Source: Pigoraptor chileana
Taxonomy: Eukaryota > Opisthokonta > Filasterea
Direction: 5' to 3'
Assembly (NCBI GenBank): GCA_943704495.1
Contig: CALSCR010003489.1
Coordinates: 1 to 23,176, forward strand
DNA length: 23,176 nucleotides
Within the stretch, counting starts at the first letter, position 1; each line of letters starts with the position of its first letter. The notes beneath the pieces are model-generated. The model was not told the DNA's origin, ran no database searches, and worked only from the letters and a program-made list of their open reading frames with translations. Position numbers and translations under genes: made by a program. Shown here one piece after another: positions 11,924-23,176 of the stretch.

Positions 11924-12983
11924 TTTTGCTGTTGTTGCTGTGTTTCGGTAGTTAATCCGAGATCCACTTTGCTTGCCTCTGTTGTGGCTGCTTATCGTAG
12001 GTTTGCAGCGTGTAAGAGACAAAGGAGAGACAATGACGGGTATTCGTCCGAGCGAGAGTGTATAAGCGGTAGCACTCACAAAAGATTAAGTTCAGACAAA
12101 CACTGGACTAGTGCGCAAAAGCAAAGCACTTCAAGTTGATCAAATGGTGATTACAGTACTACTAATCCTAAAAAATTGAGATGAGCTCAAAAGCAAAACA
12201 GCACTCGATCTTTTGAGATACATTCGGAATAAAAAACAGAAACAAAAAAACAAAAACCATGGAACTCCGCCCCGAATTGAACCATCCGCATGACACAGAA
12301 TTTACGCACCGATTGCACGTAATTACCGCGAATTCGACTGATCAATTTGTCCAATGTTCAGTGGAGAGTATCTATTCTCAATGAGCCAAGTTGGATGGCG
12401 GATGGAGCTTGCAAAGAGGGCACAATCACACGCACACACGCACAAGATTGGTCGGGCAACATGCACAACATTCACACACACACAGTCGTTGTGCGCGCGC
12501 GCGTGGCCTGACAGTCTGCACTTTGACTTGTGGTTTGTCCAGCTGTGGGTGTGCCCCGGACTCCAATTTGAAACAGATCCCGTAAAACCGTACAAATTAG
12601 CCGCCCTTTTCAATCTAATTGCGCTGACCCTTGCAAATAAGTGTGAGGAGCACTCTTGAAAGACAGCGAACAAATACACTCATTTCAGCAGTGCTGGTCC
12701 TATTGTAAGCACACATACTCCTGCTCTTCCTATTGCAACAACGCAATCGAGGGAGAATAACGGCGGCACTTCTCGGATGACACAGTCTGTTAAGGATGCA
12801 GGATCGAGCTAATTTGAAATTTGAAACACAAAAAAAGGGGATGCACTTGCAATTCGCACCTGCAGTTCATGTGTAGTTCATATAATTGCACATAAAACAC
12901 GAGCGATAATTGCGACGCACATACTGCGCAATACACAGCCATATAAATTTTCGGATTGAGCGTTCGTTCACGGGTGTCGCCGC
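11924..12983. other. AT-rich intergenic spacer
   Basis: About 1.06 kb between the MARVEL-like start and the NDUFA8 stop, both on the minus strand. It has A-rich runs around 12160-12260. A plus-strand frame at 12354-12659 is open, but it matches nothing I recognise and crosses CA repeats, so I do not call it a gene. No canonical promoter motif is evident. Confidence 0.6.
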
Positions 12984-14427
12984 TCAGTTGGAGTTGAACA
13001 CTAGTGACATGCCAGACCCATTCAGCCCCTAATCCCAGCCGATGGAAGAGAGGGAGAATTACAATAGAGAATTTAGCCACTCGGTGTGGTGTCTCAGGAG
13101 GGCACTATTGCCGTATGCAAAAATATGACGAAGAATCACATGGCGCGCACACACACACGCACATACGCACACACACAAAACACACATGCAACACAAAGGC
13201 ATAAGAACACAACATGCATACGACACACACACGACAAACAACACAAACGCACCAGCTTCTCGAGGGCGCACTTGTCCAATGCCTTCTGGGTCTTTCTGCA
13301 GTACTGATATTCGACGTTGTTGCCATCAAGACACTTGACCTGCGCCTCAAACTGCTCCTTGCAGTTTGTGTTCATCTTTCGAAAGCTGGAAATGGGCGGA
13401 ATATGACGGGAGATGCCGAAAAAAAGAAAGAAATCGAGGATGGGTTATGGAAAGGACATATGAGTGGCAGCAAGAGCATATAAATACATACATACAATTA
13501 TATACACATGCAGAAAGAGAAAGAGAGGTAAATTGGAAACGAGTGTTCCGTTTATGTGTGCATGCGGCTGTGCAGTGTGTGAGCGTAAATGCGACAGTTG
13601 CGAGTATACTGCGTGAAAATGTCCTTCCAACCACACATGGAACTTAAAAACATTCCATATCACACGCCCTTCCAATGCAAGAGCTACTTGCAAAACAACA
13701 CTTGCAATTCATCACATCCATAGTATATGCAGCCATGGGCAATTTGAGGGGGTGCCGAACGAACCAAATAGACAAAGGATTCATGGTGCAGCGCCCACAC
13801 AAGTAAGAGAGAAAGGACAGCGAGACAGCGACAGAGACCTTCGGTATCAATATGCCTTAGGCATAAGCCCATCGACTCCAACATGAGACAGAGAGAGACA
13901 AGTTGATCCAAGTGCGTGTCTTAAACGCTACAGAGAAATGTTGCTGAATTAAAAAAATAAAACAAAGCACACGCGATCAGAACCACGGGATGTACCCACA
14001 AGTCGCGCACACAGTCTGTCACAGCCTTGCCCTCGTTGAGACACTTCTCGGGATGCCCAAACTTATCGTGACAAATAATGAACGCTTTGTTCTGTGCTGC
14101 GCAATGGTCTTTGATGTAGTGGGCGGCTGCCATCAGCGTCACTGATGTTGCCTCCACATCCTGTACGGGGCACACGTGCAACACAAGAGGTAGGATGCGG
14201 ATGAGTCAAAGACGTCATTTTTTCATAGACATAAGAGTGATCCAAACAACCGTTGATAGTGAATTGCAACAATAGACCAAATGCATGTGCATACATTGGG
14301 TAATTACAATGAGCAGCAGTATTCTTGGCATAAAAGGATGCGTGCAACGTAACGGCCAAACAAGGGTAGTCGCATCCACGTAAGTCAAAATACATACCTT
14401 GATGTTCAACAATGCCTCGTCCGACAT
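12984..14427 (-). CDS. NDUFA8: NADH dehydrogenase 1 alpha subcomplex subunit 8 (complex I, twin CHCH)
   Basis: An accessory subunit of mitochondrial complex I that folds in the intermembrane space through paired cysteines. Exons: 14427-14398 (MSDEALLNIK), 14160-13996, 13375-13253 and probably 13028-12984. All junctions are phase 0, giving 120 residues. Residues 11-61 align well with vertebrate NDUFA8: LMAAAHYIKDHC, then FIICHDK and PEKCLNEGKAVTDC. Exon 3 continues with NTNCKEQFEAQVKCLDGN and YQYCRKTQKALDKCALEKL, matching the second CHCH unit. The last exon (GLNGSGMSLVFNSN) is inferred from a clean acceptor and a short open frame. It would leave the protein about 50 residues shorter than the 172-residue human form. 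A missed downstream exon is the main alternative. The gene is divergent from the NEK2-like kinase. Confidence 0.87.
13851..13881 (-). repeat. Dispersed 43-bp element, copy 9 (divergent)
   Basis: It retains CCTTAGGC and GCCCATCGACTCCAACA followed by GA repeats. It lies in the sense orientation in NDUFA8 intron 2. Confidence 0.65.
13904..13930 (-). repeat. Dispersed 43-bp element, copy 10 (fragment)
   Basis: GATCCAAGTGCGTGTCTTAA and ACGCT correspond to the GATTCAAGTCAGTGTCTTAG half of the element. It lies in sense in NDUFA8 intron 2. Confidence 0.55.
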
Positions 14428-15117
14428 TTTCCACTTTGGTTTTGTTGTAAAAATAAGCGACCGCAAGACAATAAAAAGAGGCCGCACAACTTGCAATGCC
14501 TTTGCGATGCGGATGAAAGAACCCGGACGCTCGGCACAATCAGGCACAACAAAACAAAGCAAGCATGCAGATGCACAATGTGCGTGCCAATAGTGCCTTC
14601 ACGTTATTAGTGATGGAAAGAACAATTGCTAAACTTTAGTAGTTTTTGATTGGAGATGAAGGCGTTGAAGGATGCCCCGTCAGTCTACTGATGAGAGACT
14701 GAAGGCAGGGCTGACAGCAGAGTAAACTCTGCGCCCTCCGGAGTAAACTGGAGTAAACTCTCCATTGGGCGGGAGTCGCACTTTGATTCAAATCCGTCGC
14801 GAAATTCAAACTGTCACTGATGGGATTGGCTGGCGACAACACGCTTCAATCGACGCCCCGATTACAACAATTTTCAGCGGTTGTGCACACATTCTTTGCC
14901 CATATCCGCTGTTCGACAGCACGTTAAAGGAGGCAAAAGATTGTCTGTTTACCGAGTGCTATTTCTCGTGAACGGTGTTATTTTTTTGTGGCGATTCGCG
15001 TATCGAAATGGCCTATTGCTTGGTACACCTCATACTGCATTTGTAGGTGTTGAAGCCATCTTTCCGCCTGCGATTCCGGCCCTCTGTAAAGACTTGCCTT
15101 CAATAGCGATAGAGAAG
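14428..15117. promoter_or_regulatory. Divergent NDUFA8/NEK2 promoter region
   Basis: This 690-bp spacer must contain both promoters. On the NEK2 side there are two inverted CCAAT boxes (ATTGG at 14764-14768 and 14825-14829), a GGGCGGGAG GC/E2F-like box (14767-14775), TCGCGAAA (14797-14804, E2F-like) and two TTCAAA motifs (14787-14792 and 14805-14810), which read as the CHR motif TTTGAA on the other strand. Three GAGTAAACT repeats lie at about 14718-14759. There is no TATA box. These assignments rest on animal consensus motifs and are untested here. Confidence 0.45.
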
Positions 15118-18866
<3,749 letters not shown>

Positions 18867-19491
18867 TGGCGATGGCAGTGGGTGTGTGCCTGTACCTGTG
18901 TTCGTATGTGTGTGCCTGCGTATGTGTGCTCGGCACTTAATGTGTCACTCACCGCAGTCGACAGAATGTCTGCGCTGCGTGCCGTTTGCTTTGCGTTTTG
19001 CGTTTGCGATTGTTTTCGTATTGGGGTCGACTGTCAATGGGGCTTGCGTGTACATATTATATAAACGGCTGCCGACGAGTGTGCGCGGTACAATGAAGGA
19101 AGCGATATTACTCCTTCGTTGCCAACTCAATGGACAAGACGCCCAAAGCATGCACACACCAGCCCACATGCGTACCAGCACACACACCGTCTCTCTCCAA
19201 GTGAGTTTCCAATCCCTCGCTACTGTTTGAGACTGCTATAAGCGATTGCGCTTGCGCTGCCATTACGGAGAGCCCACCGACCCATCACTCGACCTTTAGA
19301 CGACCCATGATGCGACAACACACAAACAACACATACACGTGCACACAGCGTAAACGCAAACGTGGCATTCCAATGTTCTTATTATATACATTTCGAGTAA
19401 TGTGTGTCCCAAAACGGTCACAGTGAACTCTGCCACAATGCAGGAAACTCAGATCCCACATTTAGATCCCACATTTAGACCAGCCGGATGT
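18867..19491. other. Convergent spacer between NEK2 and FAXDC2-like genes
   Basis: About 625 bp. It contains GT-rich sequence just after the NEK2 stop and a perfect 13-bp tandem duplication (AGATCCCACATTT, twice, 19451-19476). No coding exon is supported. The possible AG|GT donor at the very end of the NEK2 frame (about 18859) leaves open an alternative 3' end. Confidence 0.55.
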
Positions 19492-21173
19492 TCACATGGC
19501 CTTTTTGGCCTTGCGTGGGAGTGACTCGCGCTTCGATGGTGTTTTCACTGCGTCGTCGCTGTGAATGTACGACGACGCGGCCACCAGCGGCTCCAGACTG
19601 AGCAGGGTCTTGTGGTTCTGGAACTGCTTCGAGCTGCGGAACTTCTGGTCCGTGCCGTGTAGATCTGTTGGTGTGTGTGTGTGTGTGTGTGTGATGTGTT
19701 GTTGTTGTGGTTATGTTTTAAGGTGAGGAGAACAGGATTATAATCCGATTAACTATCGCAAAAGATTTTCCGTCGATTGCTTTTGTGTTCCATCGTCAAG
19801 AAAATGCATTTTGTGATACGTTGTCGAGGAAAGGGACGGTGGATAGAAAGTACGATGAAAGTGCAGCCTTGTTGGCTCGTTGGAGTGTGGAGATTGTGCG
19901 TGCGCACGTGCGTGTGTGTCTGTGTGTGTGAATGCAAGTGTGTCCCTGAGTTGCGTGAACGTGTACGTGTACGTGTGAGTGTGAGTGTGTGTGTGTGTCT
20001 ACGTGTCGCGCACGTGGGTGTCCCTGTGTTGCGTGTGTGTGTGTGTGCGTCGGGATACTCACAGTCCAAGATGCCAATGACTCCGAAGTTGTTGTTGAAT
20101 TTCAGATGGTGAAAGTCGTGAAACTCTGCCGTTGATTCACAACACATTCCGTTGCGATAAAAAAAGAGCGTCGAACATAATGGAAGGCGACATTGCGATT
20201 AGCTTTCGTGTTCTGATGTGCACACATTAATCAGTCAATCAATCCGCAGCACCGAGACATATGCCATCAGACAGATACAGTGTGCGTTTTTAATCTGTGT
20301 TGATGCCCATGACCCCATCACAGAGAGAGAAGGAATTTAAGGACACGTTTGTGCCCGAGGACTTCACATTCAGAGTGAGTGAGTGGAGAGAAAGCGTTTG
20401 ACGTATAAAAAAGAGAGCCGAACACAAGCAACTCATGCTCGAGACAAGCACTCACCGGGGGACGGCATCAGCGGAAAGTGGTATCCAGAGTGCACATTGA
20501 CCGTCACTATGATCGCCATCGAGAACCACAGCCACATTGTGAGCAGATGCGAGCCCATTATGAGCGGCCCGAGTATGATGGGAAACAAATTCGACAGGAA
20601 AAACTCGAGCGGGTGGCAGTAAAGCGCCGAGATGCCGATGGGCGCTGTCCATTCGTGGTGCATCTTGTGGATGTTCTTGTAGACGATGGGGTGATGGAGG
20701 GCGCGGTGGCTATAATAGAATCCAACCTCCTCAAGCAGTCCAAACACCGCAATGTCGAAAATGACACGCTCGAAGCGGGGCAGGGGAAGGAGTGCAGAGA
20801 TGCCCCTCCACTGTGCAATCGGGAAGGCGGCGGCCGTGAGCGCGGGAAGCCAAAAGAGCTGGTTCAGCAGAACAACGAGGCACGACTTTGCAAAGCGCCA
20901 TGGGTTGAGCGGCTGGTTCTGTCCCGGCTGAATCTTGTATCGGATGAGGAACTTTGGTACCTGGAAGATGTCGACGACGGCGAGAAGTGCGTTGACACCC
21001 CAGAACAAGGTCATGTGAACCAGAAAAGTGCCCCACACAAAGAGCTCCCACTCGGTGCGATCACCCGCAATGCGCGCCCAAAGTGTCGCCCACGTATCGT
21101 GCGACTGCTGCCAGAAATCAGCAAGGTAATCAGTCGTAGTGGGGTACGCCGCGGGACCCAAAGACGACGCCAT
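19492..21173 (-). CDS. FAXDC2: Fatty acid hydroxylase superfamily protein, FAXDC2-like
   Basis: A membrane di-iron hydroxylase related to C4-methylsterol oxidases and C5-sterol desaturases; FAXDC2 proteins act on sterols or lipids in the endoplasmic reticulum. Exons 21173-20456, 20125-20063 and 19664-19492 join in phase 1 both times, giving 317 residues. The three His clusters of the family are complete: SHRALHH (155-161), HKMHH (169-173) and HDFHH (242-246), plus HSGYH (228-232). LDYLHGTDQKFR near the C-terminus is typical of FAXDC2 and sterol methyl oxidases. Hydrophobic segments lie at about 46-70, 97-119, 136-152 and 193-225. The C-terminal tail is Lys/Arg-rich (KRESLPRKAKKAM) and could act as a retrieval or retention signal; this is inference. 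A TATA-like sequence lies about 70 bp upstream. Confidence 0.95.
19670..19692 (+). repeat. GT/CA tract beside acceptor of FAXDC2 intron 2
   Basis: On the gene's sense strand this is a pure CA run ending directly in CCAACAG at the acceptor. Confidence 0.85.
19900..20045 (+). repeat. GT-rich tract in FAXDC2 intron 2
   Basis: Imperfect GT/ACGTGT repeats. In the gene's sense they read as CA, so this intron carries CA at both ends rather than the GT-then-CA order. Confidence 0.8.
20295..20330 (-). repeat. Dispersed 43-bp element, copy 14 (divergent, FAXDC2 intron 1)
   Basis: GATGCCCATGACCCCATCAC followed by AGAGAGAGA resembles the CCCATGGACTCCAC-plus-GA end. It lies in sense in the minus-strand gene. 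Confidence 0.45.
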
Positions 21174-21236
21174 CTCTGAAATCTATTGTAGATTACGGGT
21201 GTGTTCTGTACTGTGCCAGTGGTGTGATCAAGCTGC

Positions 21237-21248
21237 GGCATATATAAA
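21237..21248 (-). promoter_or_regulatory. Possible TATA box of the FAXDC2-like gene
   Basis: GATTTATATATG on the minus strand lies about 65-75 bp upstream of the start codon at 21173. That leaves room for a short 5' UTR. It is a sequence match only. Confidence 0.35.
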
Positions 21249-21485
21249 TCTTCCAGTGAAGGCAAGGGTGGGCGAGCATGTGTTGTTGTGTTGAATGCCT
21301 GGTGTGTGTGTGTGTGTGTGTGTGTCAGGTGGCTGTCTCGCAGTCTGTCCTCATGCACACATTCCACACTGTGTTGCCGCTGAAATAATTGTACGTTCCA
21401 TACATAGTGGATAATGATTGGGACTGCGTAATAAAAATCCGTTGATGGTCACATGATCTTTCACTTCCTTCCGTCCCTAATCACA

Positions 21486-21488
21486 CAG

Positions 21489-21550
<62 letters not shown>
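21486..21550 (+). repeat. (CA)n microsatellite
   Basis: About 65 bp of almost pure CA dinucleotide repeat, intergenic. Confidence 0.95.
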
Positions 21551-21552
<2 letters not shown>

Positions 21553-22794
21553 GCACAGTTCATCAGCGTCACTCATGTACACTAATGGGTACGCACAGTA
21601 CGAAGTTTAATCTTTTAGTGCGCCTGTTGGTCTCACACTGCTGACGTCTTGCCAAAACTGTATGTATGTGCCGCATAATGAAGGTTGCCCACATTCTGGC
21701 AATGCAGGTGGTGAATATCTGTGAAGGCATGCGAATAATCACCAATTTACATCCGTTAGTATGAGTAGGGCGTGGCAGTGCGCCAATACCATTTTCTTGT
21801 GATAACTCAATCGCCTGTGATTGAGAGATAGGCATGTGCTGATAGAGACACTCGCACGTGGGTGCATACGTGTGTGTCGTGTGCGTGCGTGCGTGTGTTA
21901 TGTATGGGTATATGTCTGTCTGTCGTGTGTGCGTGTATGCCGGTGTGTATATATGTGTGTGTGTGTGTGTGTGCATGTGCAAATGACTCCAAAAGGCGCC
22001 CATGAACCCGTGTTGGGCCGCAGAGTGCTCCTCGAAAACTTCGTGAACACACAGAAAGCAACTTTCGGCAGTATGACGCGTGGAAAGTGCTTGTACTGGT
22101 GGATGCTCAAACATGTCACGAACGTAACAGCGTTGCAAAGTAACTAGGCCGGTGTTACTAAACACTGACACACAGCAGGCACAGAGATGCGAGTGTCAAT
22201 CAGCGCCCGGGGAGAATAAACAAGACCACTCAAGACCACTCCCGAAGATGTCGTCTCTTGCCTGAAGTTGCAATTGACAGAATCACTCGATTCAATTTGC
22301 ACACTATCGTCCAAGATAACAAGTTCGTAAAACGGTATATGTGTATGTGTGTGTGTATGCATGTATGTGTGTCTATGTGTGGGTGTACGCGTGTGTGCGT
22401 GTGTGTGTGCGTATGTGTTGGCTAGAAAGTACTCGCACTTGTGGGCGCGCGCGTATGTGTGTGTGCGTGTGCGTATTTGTATAGGCGCGAACAAATCCTG
22501 TTTAGAGGTGCAAATGTTTTAGATGGATTATCGGTTCATTCAATAAAACGAAACGCAAAAATGGCCATAATTTCACGCACAGCAGATAAAAACAAGCAAG
22601 ATATGCACAGAAACAAAAACGAGCAACAAGAAGGACGACGCAATCGATCAGATGGACGGCAGATCGCACGGAATCCATGGACAGCACCGAATACAGACAC
22701 CAAGGCAGAGATGCAAGCCGCATTGTTTGATGCACGCACAGCGCGCACACACACGCAAACGCAGTTGCAAGCTCATTCTATCCCTCCCATCACT

Positions 22795-23176
22795 TTAGAC
22801 GGCGCCGGCATCCTTGTCGAGTGCCTGAATGCGCGTGAGCACGCGGCCTTGGTTGGTCTCCATAATCTCACCCGCGAGGAAGATCTCGTCAACGATGCCG
22901 TACACCTGCGCACACACAACAGCAGTAACAGCACCAGGAACAGCAAATACAAAGGCACCAAGTCAGACACATTCTCGCGGCGGCTGGAATTGGAGATCAG
23001 GAGCGAACGACCATGCAGAATTCAAGCCAGTGTGATGGGCGTCATGATGCCCAGATGAGTCAGAGAGACACAGAGTGACTCAATGCACAAACTAAACAGG
23101 ACAAAGCACTGACAATCAATGGAGATGCACAGCCGCTGTGCTAAGTCTGCCTCCCCCCTCCCCCCTCCCCCTCACC
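22795..23176 (-). CDS. AP2S1: AP-2 complex sigma subunit, last exon (5' partial)
   Basis: The small sigma subunit of the clathrin adaptor AP-2, acting in endocytosis. The terminal exon 22905-22795 encodes 36 residues and a stop: VYGIVDEIFLAGEIMETNQG followed by RVLTRIQAL. Vertebrate AP2S1 ends with the near-identical VYTVVDEMFLAGEIRETSQ. AP-1 sigma has LDELLLGGEVQET at this place, so AP-2 is favoured. The preceding intron (23175-22906) has a GTGAGG donor right at the window edge, leaving a single exon base at 23176. It starts with a G-rich stretch on the sense strand and contains a dispersed element copy. The rest of the gene is outside the window. Confidence 0.87.
23018..23061 (-). repeat. 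Dispersed 43-bp element, copy 13 (AP2S1 intron)
   Basis: GAATTCAAGCCAGTGTGATG, then TGCCCAGATGAGTC and an AGAGAGAC run. It is divergent but spans the full length and lies in sense. Confidence 0.7.
23149..23175 (-). repeat. G-rich intron start (C-rich on + strand)
   Basis: On the AP2S1 sense strand, GTGAGGGGGAGGGGGGAGGG directly follows the donor. Four or more G-runs could form a quadruplex beside the 5' splice site. Confidence 0.7.

Larger units (their letters stand above)
21174..22794. other. Spacer between FAXDC2-like and AP-2 sigma genes
   Basis: About 1.6 kb, dominated by simple repeats: GT at 21301-21325, CA at 21486-21550, GT-rich at 21860-21975 and 22335-22480. A 200-codon minus-strand frame (22171-21569) spans it but is mostly kept open by repeats. 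I do not recognise any product. Confidence 0.55.

Noticed and set aside
12354-12659. 101-codon plus-strand frame in the MARVEL-NDUFA8 spacer
   Set aside because: It crosses CA-rich sequence, has no homologue I recognise, and no splice partners or promoter are visible.
18945-19230. Extra coding exon after the NEK2 stop
   Set aside because: The acceptor-like CACCGCAG at 18950-18957 and an open frame exist, but the NEK2 frame ends cleanly at 18866 and the downstream peptide has no NEK2 similarity.
21569-22171. 200-codon minus-strand frame
   Set aside because: Much of it is His-Thr repeats from a CA tract, which lacks stop codons. No recognisable domain is present; only a small part (see findings) deserves a check.

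Overview
The window is nuclear DNA from an intron-rich eukaryote. Protein-coding exons are interrupted by GT..AG introns of about 160 to 620 bp, and the introns are packed with GT/CA simple repeats. The gene set (NEK2-type mitotic kinase, Angel-type nuclease-fold protein, FAXDC2-type hydroxylase, AP-2 sigma, NDUFA8, a class C receptor with a bacterial-type solute-binding ectodomain) fits an opisthokont or a close unicellular relative. I cannot name the species. There is no tRNA, rRNA, CRISPR array or recognisable autonomous transposon.

Layout: (1) 362-5114, + strand, the 3' nine exons of a class C GPCR: solute-binding ectodomain, seven-helix domain, PH-like domain and Ser/Pro-rich tail. Its 5' end lies outside the window. 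(2) 6114-8778, - strand, an Angel/CCR4-type endonuclease-exonuclease-phosphatase protein, convergent with the receptor. (3) 9620-11923, - strand, a small four-helix MARVEL-like membrane protein. (4) 12984-14427, - strand, complex I accessory subunit NDUFA8. (5) 15118-18866, + strand, a complete NEK2-like kinase, divergent from NDUFA8 across a 690-bp spacer with cell-cycle-promoter-like motifs. (6) 19492-21173, - strand, a FAXDC2-like fatty acid/sterol hydroxylase, convergent with NEK2. (7) 22795 to the window end, - strand, the last exon of the AP-2 sigma adaptor, whose intron runs almost exactly to the window edge.

These genes do not form a pathway; they are ordinary housekeeping and signalling neighbours. 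The unusual content is non-coding. A short dispersed element of about 43 bp (at least 14 copies or fragments in 23 kb) sits mostly inside introns. Ten of eleven genic copies lie in the sense orientation. Many introns also carry a GT tract near the donor and a CA tract near the acceptor, so the two intron ends could pair in the pre-mRNA. All exon boundaries below were placed by hand from splice signals, reading-frame phase and family similarity.
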